Source of the DNA: Firm-08 sp045546995
GTDB lineage: Bacteria > Bacillota > Clostridia > Oscillospirales > QAKW01
Direction: 5' to 3'
DNA length: 64,000 nucleotides
Assembly (NCBI GenBank): GCA_045546995.1
Contig: JAZQDW010000055.1
Span: 62,001 to 126,000, forward strand
Shown here: positions 9,283 to 16,461 of the stretch, in pieces
Layout: the number at the start of each line of letters is the position of its first letter
How positions within the stretch are numbered: the stretch's first letter is position 1
Translations under genes and position numbers: made by a program
Notes under the pieces: generated by a model
Told to the model about the DNA's origin: nothing
Databases searched by the model: none
What the model saw: the letters and a program-made list of their open reading frames with translations, nothing else

Positions 9283-9312
9283 GAAAATATAAAATATTTG
9301 GAGGATAATAAT

Positions 9313-10077
9313 ATGATCGAGTACGGATTACAAATGTTCAGTGTACGTGACGTTGCTGCGGAGGATATGCGCACCGCCCTTCAAAAGGTTGCAGAGCTCG
9401 GATATAAATATATTGAGTTTGCGGGCTTTTTTGGTCATTCTGCAGAGGATATTAAGGCGTGGCTTGACGAATTTGGCTTGATTTGTTCCGGCACTCATAC
9501 ACAGTTGGCCGAGCTTGCACCGGAAAAAATCGATAAAACCATCGAATATCACAAGACCATCGGCTGTGAAAATATCATTGTTCCCGGTATGCGCTTTTCT
9601 GACAGCGAAACTGTTGATTTGCAGATCGCCCGCCTGAATTATGCGGCCAAGCGTTTGAACGAAAAGGGTTTGCGTCTCGGATATCACAATCACTCCAGAG
9701 AACTTGTGCCCAACAGAAGCGGCCAGATCGTGGAAGAGGAGATTTTGTCTCGCACTAATATTGAGATCGAGGTCGATACTTTCTGGGCATTCAACTCCGG
9801 AATCGACGCCCTTGCGTTTTTGGAGGCTCATAAGGATCGCATCACCGTGATCCATTTGAAGGATGGTTTCCCGTCTGCTGCTGAAAATAAGAATTATGAC
9901 GATATTCATACCGGCGTTAAAGGCAAAGCGCTGGGCGAGGGACAGGCTCCCGTTGAGGTTTTCCGTGCCTGGGCGATCGAGAACAACGTTCGTATGGTGG
10001 TCGAATCTGAGGGCCTCAATCCTACGGGACTCGAAGAGGTCGGCCGCTGCATTAAGTTTTTGCGTTCTCTTGATTAA
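9313..10077 (+). CDS. Sugar phosphate isomerase/epimerase-like TIM barrel protein
   Basis: Predicted xylose-isomerase-like TIM barrel (AP-endonuclease 2 family) of 254 residues. It has the family opening YGLQMFSVRD, HNHSRE in the middle (metal/substrate side), EVDTFWAF, and HLKDG near the C-terminal half. Members isomerise or epimerise inositol or sugar derivatives; the substrate is not evident. ATG 9313 is 8 nt after GGAGG (a TTG at 9298 is less likely). It is monocistronic, and a paralog with the same opening (LQLYSVRDD) lies at 53938-54753. Cytoplasmic. Confidence 0.8.
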   Translation: MIEYGLQMFSVRDVAAEDMRTALQKVAELGYKYIEFAGFFGHSAEDIKAWLDEFGLICSGTHTQLAELAPEKIDKTIEYHKTIGCENIIVPGMRFSDSETVDLQIARLNYAAKRLNEKGLRLGYHNHSRELVPNRSGQIVEEEILSRTNIEIEVDTFWAFNSGIDALAFLEAHKDRITVIHLKDGFPSAAENKNYDDIHTGVKGKALGEGQAPVEVFRAWAIENNVRMVVESEGLNPTGLEEVGRCIKFLRSLD

Positions 10078-10085
10078 AACACCGA

Positions 10086-10114
10086 TTGACAAGTTGTTTG
10101 ATCGGGTGTATAAT
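10086..10114 (+). promoter_or_regulatory. SigA-type promoter of the thrS T-box transcript
   Basis: Consensus TTGACA (10086-10091), 17-bp spacer, consensus TATAAT (10109-10114); start point expected near 10121. Confidence 0.85.
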
Positions 10115-10120
10115 ATCATA

Positions 10121-10340
10121 AAAGCGTTGATGGAAAGAGTAGTTTGTGTCTGTTTTCCCAGAGAGAGATGTGTTTGCTGTGAGCATCTTGTTAACAAACA
10201 AACGAAAACCGTTCCGGAGCTGTGAGGCTGAAATTTCAGTATGTCTCACCGTATTTCTGCGTTAAAGAGTAAGAGTTAAATTCAAGGTGGAACCGTGTAT
10301 TTTGCACCCTTGACAGCCATGGCTGTCAAGGGTGTTTTAA
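10121..10340 (+). ncRNA. T-box riboswitch (threonine specifier) with terminator
   Basis: A leader that senses uncharged tRNA and controls thrS by attenuation. Stem I base GGAA/TTCC encloses a specifier loop with AGTA on its 5' side (about 10138-10141) and specifier codon ACC (10208-10210) on its 3' side, matching threonine. The apical AGAGAG segment is at about 10165. The T-box proper, AAGGTGGAACCGTG, is at 10284-10297. It is followed by a 14-bp perfect terminator stem (10305-10318 with 10321-10334) and TTTT. Location immediately upstream of thrS agrees with the ACC specifier. Confidence 0.93.
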
Positions 10341-10371
10341 ATTATAAACTATTTTGAGGAGATAGATGGTT

Positions 10372-12135
10372 ATGAAGATCATTAATAATGACGGTACTGT
10401 AATTCAGTGCCCCGAGGCTGACGAACTTCACGTGATTCGTCACTCTGCTGCACACATTATGGCGCAGGCGATTCAGCGGTTGTATCCCCATGCTCACTTT
10501 GCTTATGGTCCTGCTACGGACAATGGCTTTTATTATGACGTAGATTTGGGCGATGATAAGCTGAGTGATGAAGATCTGCAGGCGATTGAGCAGGAAATGC
10601 GTAAGATCGTGAAGGAAAACCTGCCGATCAAACCGTACATTTTGCCCAGAGATGAAGCAATCAAACTGATGGAAGAACGTGGTGAACTCTACAAGGTTGA
10701 GCATATCGGAGATTTGGCTGAGGATGCTCCTATCAGCTTTTATCAGCAAGGCGATTATATCGATATGTGCGTTGGCCCGCATCTGTGTTATACCAAGGCG
10801 CTCAAGGCATTTAAGATCATGGCTCAAAGTGGTGCGTATTGGAAAAATGATAAGGATAACAAAATGCTGACCCGTGTTAAGGGTATTGCTTTTAGAAATA
10901 ATGAGGAACTTGAAGCATACCTGAAGTTACTGGAAGAGGCAGAGAAACGCGATCATCGTCGCATCGGTAAGGAAATGGGTCTGTTTATGATGAATGAAGA
11001 GGCCCCCGGTTTTCCTTTCTTCCTGCCCAAAGGTATGGCGCTGAAGAATGCGCTGATTGATTATTGGAGAGAGATCCACACCAGAGAGAATTATTTGGAA
11101 GTTTCCACGCCGCTCATTATGAACCGTCATCTCTGGGAGACCAGCGGTCACTGGGATCACTATAAAGATAATATGTATTCCACAAATATTGATGATGAGG
11201 TATTTTGCGTTAAGCCTATGAACTGTCCCGGCGGTGTGCTGGTATACCGTAATCAGCCGCATAGTTATCGCGATTTACCGATGCGTGTGGGTGAACTGGG
11301 ATTGGTTCATCGTCACGAACTGAAAGGCGCGTTGCACGGATTATTCCGCGTACGTTGCTTTACCCAGGACGATGCTCATATCTTTATGCGTAAAGAGCAG
11401 ATTACCGATGAAATTATGAACGTAGTTCATATGATCAACGAGGTATACGAGAAGTTTGGGTTTAAATATTTTGTTGAGCTTTCTACCCGTCCGGAAGACA
11501 GTATGGGAAGCGATGAAGATTGGGAGGCCGCAACCAATGGCTTGAAGGATGCGCTGGATAAACTGGGTCTGCCTTATATCGTTAACGAGGGTGATGGCGC
11601 ATTCTACGGCCCGAAGATCGATTTCCATCTGGAGGATTCTTTGGGCAGAACCTGGCAGTGCGGCACGATTCAACTTGATTTCCAGATGCCGATCAATTTT
11701 GATCTGGAGTACATTGATGAAAAGGGTGAAAGACAGCGCCCCATTATGATCCACCGTGTTTGCTTTGGTTCTATTGAGCGGTTTATTGGTGTACTTACTG
11801 AGCATTTCGCGGGCAAGTTTCCCGCTTGGCTTGCGCCTACGCAGGTTAAGGTTCTGTTGGTTTCTGAGAAGAGTGCCGAATATGGCAAAAAGGTTTACGA
11901 GGCACTGCGCGCTGCAAAAATCCGTTGCGAATTGGATGACCGTAATGAAAAGATCGGTTATTTGATCCGCGAAGCGCAGATGGTTGATCGTGTACCTTAT
12001 ATGCTGGTTATCGGTCAAAAAGAGGTTGAAGAGGGAACGGTTGCCGTTCGTAATCGCGATACTGCGAAAACCGAGACAATGTCTTTGGATGAATTTTTGG
12101 AGAAGATCACTACCGAAATCAAAGACAGAGTATAA
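10372..12135 (+). CDS. thrS: Threonyl-tRNA synthetase lacking the full TGS domain
   Basis: Class II aminoacyl-tRNA synthetase that charges tRNA-Thr, about 587 residues instead of the usual 635-645. The first residues (MKIINNDGT) resemble the first strand of a TGS domain, but the protein then runs almost directly into the editing domain at RHSAAHIMAQ, so about 45 residues of TGS are absent. The catalytic core is complete: MNCPGG with the zinc Cys, RHELKGALHGLFRVRCFTQDDAH, and the anticodon-binding C-terminus. Two start codons are possible, ATG 10366 and ATG 10372, 4 and 10 nt after GAGGAG; I list the second. Expression is under the T-box described above. Confidence 0.96.
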   Translation: MKIINNDGTVIQCPEADELHVIRHSAAHIMAQAIQRLYPHAHFAYGPATDNGFYYDVDLGDDKLSDEDLQAIEQEMRKIVKENLPIKPYILPRDEAIKLMEERGELYKVEHIGDLAEDAPISFYQQGDYIDMCVGPHLCYTKALKAFKIMAQSGAYWKNDKDNKMLTRVKGIAFRNNEELEAYLKLLEEAEKRDHRRIGKEMGLFMMNEEAPGFPFFLPKGMALKNALIDYWREIHTRENYLEVSTPLIMNRHLWETSGHWDHYKDNMYSTNIDDEVFCVKPMNCPGGVLVYRNQPHSYRDLPMRVGELGLVHRHELKGALHGLFRVRCFTQDDAHIFMRKEQITDEIMNVVHMINEVYEKFGFKYFVELSTRPEDSMGSDEDWEAATNGLKDALDKLGLPYIVNEGDGAFYGPKIDFHLEDSLGRTWQCGTIQLDFQMPINFDLEYIDEKGERQRPIMIHRVCFGSIERFIGVLTEHFAGKFPAWLAPTQVKVLLVSEKSAEYGKKVYEALRAAKIRCELDDRNEKIGYLIREAQMVDRVPYMLVIGQKEVEEGTVAVRNRDTAKTETMSLDEFLEKITTEIKDRV

Positions 12136-12137
12136 GT

Positions 12138-12174
12138 TAAAAGGTCACCCACAATTGTGGGTGACCTTTATTTT
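12138..12174. terminator. Bidirectional terminator between thrS and the GH94-like gene
   Basis: 15-bp perfect stem (12140-12154 with 12155-12169, AAAGGTCACCCACAA) with T-rich flank on the right and A-rich flank on the left, so it can stop transcription from both convergent genes. Confidence 0.85.
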
Positions 12175-14371
12175 ATGATTTCAGGATCACTTCTACGTTG
12201 ATTGTTTTTCCTTTCTGCGGGCGAATGGGCAGAGCCGGATTGACCTGAACGCCGTTGACGTATATGCCGTCGATGACGTTGCCGGCTCCTTTGCCACGTT
12301 GGGTGTAATGGATGTTATAACGACATTCTCTGAAAACCTTGCTGACGGAGCAATCCTTCCAACTGGCGGGAAGGCAAGGCTGGATTCGAAGTCCGCCGAA
12401 TTCCGGCTGCAGACCATATATGTATTTGACAAGACAATAAAGCAACCATTGTCCCGTTTGTCCTGTCCAGCAAGGCCCTGCCTGTCCATAGCGATGCTCG
12501 GTTTCTTTGCCGAAATAATAGTCGCACAAGGCGTATGGCTCGGCTACGATTGAAAGGTGAGGATGAAGTGCCGGAAGTATTTTGCGTAGTCCTTCTTCCA
12601 ATTGATCACTGCGTTTCATTATACAATCGGAAACCAGTTTCCAAATGGCGGTTTGTAAATGAATACCGCCATTTTTGTTTACACCTGCGTGTGCGCCGTC
12701 GACGAAATCCAATGACTGTGTGAATGGCGGCTTGCAGAAGAGCAACCCTGCTTCGGTGTTCAGCTCCCGTTCAAGCGTTGAAATTAAAATGCCACGTCTT
12801 TCGCTGTCCTCAAATTCAGACAAAACAGTCCATATTTGCGGCAGGGCAAATATGGCGCCTTCGGAACATAAGGCGGCGCCGATCGGCTGCTTGCCTTCTG
12901 TGACGGCATAAACGTATCGGTCGTCGTCCCAGGCATATTGATAGACTCGCTTTTCCATTTCCTGGGCATAATATGCGGCGGTTTTTGAATCGCCGGAGTT
13001 GCCGATCCAGTTCGCCATTTGCGAAAGCATTTTTGCGGCGCGGACGAAGGCAATGGAGACCCAAACGTCAGCGCTCTTCTTATCGTCAATGCGATGTTTG
13101 ATCAACCCCATGTGGCCACTGCATTTCCAAAGAAATGCCAGTGATCTTTTGAGGTGCTCGTATACGGTGGCGTTTTCGCCGTTGCTAAACGGAACCTTTT
13201 GCAGTAGGTAATCAACGTCACCAAGCTCTTTTGTGATGGCAAAAGCGGCGTATACTGCCCACAATCCGGTATCCATCGATATGCAATCGTTGCATTCTGT
13301 CGATGACGGCAGCTGTCCGTGTTCTGATTGATGAACTAACGTTTTGCACAATTGTTTGCCCGCGTGCGTTGCGTTGAAGCTGCTTAGTGTCTCGCAATTG
13401 CCAAATAGGGATTTAAGCGTGATTTTGTCGATGTCACCCCAATGGCTTGACAAACAGCATTGGTATTTAAGCCAATCGTTGCACAGCTTATCCAGCTCAT
13501 CCCAGGGAGTGTGGATTCGCAGTGTATCAAAACCGTACAGATCTTTCTGTGTGCATTCGACAAACGCCCGCTCAATCAAGCGGGAATCGGCTTGCGGTAT
13601 GGACTCCGGTGAATCAGCAATACCAAAGGAATAATAAAACGTTTTGCTTTCGCCGGCCGCCAGAGTCACGCTGTTCTCCAAAGCAAAGCATATTTTGTCC
13701 GAAATGCAGATCGAATTTGTGCATCCCGAATGCTCTACAATTGCCTTTGGCTGTAATTTATGGCCATAAGGCCCGATGAAGGCATTGTGACAGGCGTCAT
13801 AGCCTGTGACGGTTTCCGGCGCTGTTAAGTAAATATTATATGTTGAGTCGGAACCGTTACGTTTCATTTTGAAAGTACCGACGATACCGTTCTTTTCTTC
13901 CAGAAAACAGCCGTCTGAGATCCCGTTTGACGTATTATCGGCACAGGTGGCATAATAGGGAAGGACTTTGAGTGTCTTGGTGTGTCTTGCTTCGTTTTTT
14001 ACGGTAACACATAAATATTCGCATTTCCCTTGACGGGGTACAAAGAAACGGCAGTTGGTTCTGACGGCACGGTGACTGATTTCAATCTCTGTATAGCCGA
14101 TGCCGTGCAGACAGTGATAATGCTGTAAGGATTTTTGGATCGGCAAACCATTGGCCTGCCATGCCCGCTCACCGTCATAAATGTAAATTGCTCGGTCATT
14201 GAGTACGGTTAATTTGCCCTCTGATTCATCGCGTATGCAGGCAAATCCGGCAGCTACCTGTGAAACCGATGCAACGTATTCGTCGTTGAATAAAATATTG
14301 TTCCAGTGACGTGGGGTGTTGCGGTCAGTAATCTTGTATCCATTGTTATAAAAGGTTCCGTATTTTTTCAC
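12173..14371 (-). CDS. GH94-like phosphorylase-family protein with altered active site
   Basis: A 732-residue cytoplasmic protein resembling glycoside hydrolase family 94 (cellobiose/chitobiose phosphorylases). The N-terminus has the family layout (YGTFYNNGYKITDRNTPRHW) and the C-terminus has CWTGQTGQWLLYCLVKYIYGLQPEFGGLRIQPCLPASWK in several recognisable blocks. The catalytic GDWNDG segment expected before VWLxxF is instead KHRIDDKKSADVW (about residue 427), so activity or specificity may differ. GTG 14371 is chosen because GGAGG precedes it by 5 nt; an in-frame TTG 12 nt upstream overlaps that site. It is monocistronic, with its own promoter at 14400-14427. Confidence 0.75.
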   Translation of the reverse strand: MKKYGTFYNNGYKITDRNTPRHWNNILFNDEYVASVSQVAAGFACIRDESEGKLTVLNDRAIYIYDGERAWQANGLPIQKSLQHYHCLHGIGYTEIEISHRAVRTNCRFFVPRQGKCEYLCVTVKNEARHTKTLKVLPYYATCADNTSNGISDGCFLEEKNGIVGTFKMKRNGSDSTYNIYLTAPETVTGYDACHNAFIGPYGHKLQPKAIVEHSGCTNSICISDKICFALENSVTLAAGESKTFYYSFGIADSPESIPQADSRLIERAFVECTQKDLYGFDTLRIHTPWDELDKLCNDWLKYQCCLSSHWGDIDKITLKSLFGNCETLSSFNATHAGKQLCKTLVHQSEHGQLPSSTECNDCISMDTGLWAVYAAFAITKELGDVDYLLQKVPFSNGENATVYEHLKRSLAFLWKCSGHMGLIKHRIDDKKSADVWVSIAFVRAAKMLSQMANWIGNSGDSKTAAYYAQEMEKRVYQYAWDDDRYVYAVTEGKQPIGAALCSEGAIFALPQIWTVLSEFEDSERRGILISTLERELNTEAGLLFCKPPFTQSLDFVDGAHAGVNKNGGIHLQTAIWKLVSDCIMKRSDQLEEGLRKILPALHPHLSIVAEPYALCDYYFGKETEHRYGQAGPCWTGQTGQWLLYCLVKYIYGLQPEFGGLRIQPCLPASWKDCSVSKVFRECRYNIHYTQRGKGAGNVIDGIYVNGVQVNPALPIRPQKGKTINVEVILKS

Positions 14372-14399
14372 GATGACCTCCAAATGATTTGATATAATA

Positions 14400-14427
14400 A
14401 TTATAACATAATTTTATTCAAAGTAAA
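14400..14427 (-). promoter_or_regulatory. Candidate promoter of the GH94-like gene
   Basis: On the minus strand, -10 TATAAT (14405-14400) preceded at 16 bp by TTTACT (14427-14422). The -10 is perfect, the -35 weak. Confidence 0.5.
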
Positions 14428-14470
14428 TGATTTAATTAAAAGAAGCGATAAAAGTTTTTTTAAATTCTTC

Positions 14471-14499
14471 TTGACATTTCAGATAAAATCATTTATACT
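14471..14499 (+). promoter_or_regulatory. Promoter of tRNA-Ser
   Basis: TTGACA (14471-14476), 17-bp spacer, TATACT (14494-14499), 17 nt before the tRNA. Confidence 0.8.
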
Positions 14500-14515
14500 A
14501 ATTTAGCGTAAATGC

Positions 14516-14607
14516 GGAGAGATGGCTGAGATGGCCGAAGGCGCACGATTGGAAATCGTGTAGGCGTTGATAGCGTCTCGAGGGTTCGAATCCCTCTCTC
14601 TCCGCCA
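14516..14607 (+). tRNA. tRNA-Ser (GGA)
   Basis: Class II tRNA with a long variable arm. Acceptor stem GGAGAGA pairs with TCTCTCC, discriminator G, CCA encoded. Anticodon loop TTGGAAA gives anticodon GGA (14551-14553), reading UCC and UCU. Confidence 0.96.
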
Positions 14608-14616
14608 AAAAAGAAC

Positions 14617-14650
14617 GAACTTTTGTCTACCAAAAGTTCTTTCTTTTTTT
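14617..14650 (+). terminator. Terminator after tRNA-Ser
   Basis: 9-bp stem GAACTTTTG/CAAAAGTTC (14617-14625 with 14631-14639), loop TCTAC, followed by TTTCTTTTTTT. Confidence 0.8.
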
Positions 14651-14760
14651 ATCCAAGGCGCAGACTTGGCATATCATCACGCCGCAGTCGTGTATATCAT
14701 CAGCCCCTATTGCTCGCCTTTCGCAGAAAAAACGACTTGTTTCGACAAGTTGTTTTTTTA
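14651..14760 (+). repeat. ATATCATCA-punctuated hairpin array, copy A
   Basis: Directly after the tRNA-Ser terminator run TTTTTTTATCC. It contains small hairpins CCAAG-CTTGG (14653-14669) and CACG-CGTG (14678-14692), each followed by ATATCATCA (14671-14679 and 14694-14702), then a degenerate module and a closing hairpin CGACTTG-TTTCGA-style stem with TTTTTTT (about 14731-14759). The left arm of each hairpin begins with the terminal CA of the previous ATCATCA. The same architecture recurs after tRNA-Trp at 28261-28350. No coding potential seen. Confidence 0.75.
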
Positions 14761-14835
14761 ATGAAATTCGCCGATTTACTTTCGAAAAAGTGATATAATC
14801 TGTTCGATAAATTACAATATTTTCTTGTGTATCGC

Positions 14836-14864
14836 TTTACAGATATGGCAAGCAGTGATATAAT
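14836..14864 (+). promoter_or_regulatory. Promoter of the kinase-like/PqqD/peptidase cassette
   Basis: TTTACA (14836-14841), 17-bp spacer, TATAAT (14859-14864), 30 nt before the first start codon. Confidence 0.75.
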
Positions 14865-14893
14865 ATTTTAAAATGTTTTAGATTGGGTGTTAT

Positions 14894-15607
14894 ATGAAAA
14901 ACTATCGGATTGCTGATTTATCAGTAAATATGGAAATCGGTGGCAGGACCTATAAACAAAGTCGACCCTTTTTTGTGTCCGACTGTCCTGATTCCTGCGC
15001 TGATATTGTAATTACAGGTATAACAGAACATATTCGGCGGATCATGGAAGATGACCTGATGAAAAATTCCGATCCGGAAACGCTGGAATATGTAATCAGC
15101 GGACGTCGCTTTTATAAGGCGCTGGTGGACTTTGATGGGTTTATGCTGCATTCGTCTACGGTGGTCTATAACAATAAGGCGTATTTGTTTTCTGCACCCA
15201 GCGGAACCGGAAAATCAACACATACAAGCTTATGGGTAAAACGGTTTCCGGGCGCGTATATTCTTAATGATGACAAGCCTGCGCTTCGCTTGATTGATGG
15301 GAAATTTTATGTTTATGGCACTCCATGGAATGGAAAAAGTAAAGACAGCATTAACGAGCGTGTAGAACTTGGCGGTATCTGTTTTTTATACCGTGACCAT
15401 GTAAATGTGATTAATCGTTTATCGACCGGTGAGGCTTTGCGCCGTATGATAAAGCAGACGGCTCACCAACGATTTAAACGGGACGTTCTTGAAAAATTGA
15501 TAAAAACATGGGACGTTTTGCTGCAAACGCATCCTGTTTACGAAATGGGATGTTTGCCCAATGAGGAAGCGGCGCAGCTTTCATACACAACGATGAAAGG
15601 GGACTGA
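14894..15607 (+). CDS. HPr-kinase-like P-loop protein
   Basis: A 237-residue protein related to the C-terminal kinase domain of HPr kinase/phosphorylase. Residues about 80-110 contain LHSSTVVYNN and the Walker A loop SAPSGTGKST, followed by ILNDDKPALR and YGTPWNGKS, which are typical of the HprK-like proteins found beside PqqD genes. The substrate is unknown; these proteins are not the HPr regulators of sugar uptake. It is the first gene of a three-gene cassette with a PqqD protein 5 nt downstream and a signal-peptidase-like protein. ATG 14894 has only a weak ribosome-binding site (GGGTG). Confidence 0.8.
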   Translation: MKNYRIADLSVNMEIGGRTYKQSRPFFVSDCPDSCADIVITGITEHIRRIMEDDLMKNSDPETLEYVISGRRFYKALVDFDGFMLHSSTVVYNNKAYLFSAPSGTGKSTHTSLWVKRFPGAYILNDDKPALRLIDGKFYVYGTPWNGKSKDSINERVELGGICFLYRDHVNVINRLSTGEALRRMIKQTAHQRFKRDVLEKLIKTWDVLLQTHPVYEMGCLPNEEAAQLSYTTMKGD

Positions 15608-15612
15608 AATTA

Positions 15613-15873
15613 ATGCGAATCAAGGATGGTTTTGTTTTGCGTAAGGTTGCAGACAGTGCAGTGATTGTATCTTTGCAGGAGATGGATTGTACTTGTCTTA
15701 TGACGCTGAATGAGAGTGGCGTTGAATTGTGGGAAGCACTGGAAAAAGGAGCAGATTTACAGGGATTGACGTCGCGGATGCTTGAACTGTATAACGTTTC
15801 AGAAGAGACGGCTCGTAATGATGCGGCTTCTTTTGTTGAAAAATTACGCAAGGCCGGTTTGCTGGATGAATGA
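15613..15873 (+). CDS. PqqD family protein
   Basis: An 86-residue protein of the PqqD fold. In peptide-modification systems such proteins bind the leader of a ribosomally made precursor and present it to a modifying enzyme. The typical pattern is seen: an opening beta region (DGFVLRKVADSAVIV), the segment LNESGVELWEAL (about 34-45), and a helical region ending in FVEKLRKAGLLDE. It lies 5 nt after the kinase-like gene and overlaps the next gene by 8 nt. No radical SAM enzyme and no obvious precursor peptide is encoded next to it, so the client is unknown. Confidence 0.82.
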   Translation: MRIKDGFVLRKVADSAVIVSLQEMDCTCLMTLNESGVELWEALEKGADLQGLTSRMLELYNVSEETARNDAASFVEKLRKAGLLDE

Positions 15874-16300
15874 TACTTTGTTTTATAAACTGACGCCAAT
15901 TATGGAGGAAGCACTCTGCGCCGGCGGGATTATTAAGCTACGGCCCTGTGGGTATAGTATGTTACCGTTTATTCGTCCTGATTTTGATGAGGTTTTGATT
16001 GGACGGCCGCAGTTGCCTTTGTGTTGCGGAGAAATTTATTTATTTCGGCGTGATGACGGTAGTCTTGTGTTGCATAGACTTGTCAGAATTAATGCGGATG
16101 CTTTGTCCTTTCGCGGTGATAACCAGCTTCACAGTGAGAATAATGTGAGCCAACGTCAATTGCTCGGGCAGGTGATTTCGATTCGGCGGGGTAAAAGAAA
16201 AATTAAAAGTGGCAGCGCCCTGTTTTTATTGTATCGCTTAATCGCTTTTCCGCTGTGCGTTTTGCGCCGCATATATTATCGTTTGAGAAAAATAAAGTAA
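15866..16300 (+). CDS. S24/S26 signal-peptidase-like protein with Ser-His dyad
   Basis: A 144-residue protein with the signal peptidase I-like fold: GYSMLPFI carries the nucleophilic Ser (about 31), and VLHRLVRI carries a His where bacterial SPases usually have Lys, as in the archaeal/ER type. FRGDNQLHSE matches the conserved GDN box. A hydrophobic stretch near the C-terminus (LFLLYRLIAFPLCVLRRI) could be a membrane anchor. ATG 15866 overlaps the pqqD stop by 8 nt. Its position as third gene of the cassette suggests it cleaves or releases the product handled by the other two; that role is inference. Confidence 0.75.
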   Translation: MNDTLFYKLTPIMEEALCAGGIIKLRPCGYSMLPFIRPDFDEVLIGRPQLPLCCGEIYLFRRDDGSLVLHRLVRINADALSFRGDNQLHSENNVSQRQLLGQVISIRRGKRKIKSGSALFLLYRLIAFPLCVLRRIYYRLRKIK

Positions 16301-16348
16301 GATAACGGTCGACTGTCTCTTTTTATTTTAAAAATCTATAAATTGTGC

Positions 16349-16377
16349 TTGCAATATATATATAAATATGCTATGAT
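16349..16377 (+). promoter_or_regulatory. Promoter of the SLH beta-helix protein
   Basis: TTGCAA (16349-16354), 17-bp spacer, TATGAT (16372-16377). Leader of about 78 nt. Confidence 0.75.
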
Positions 16378-16461
16378 AAATGTATATAATTGGGTGTTGT
16401 GCAAGGTGTACAAAAAAACGCTTTTCACTTTGTTCAAATGCTCTAATGAGGAGGAAACACA

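Noticed and set aside
16301..16461. Search for a precursor peptide gene of the PqqD cassette
   Set aside because: The stretch holds only the promoter and leader of the SLH gene; no small ORF with a ribosome-binding site was found on the plus strand.
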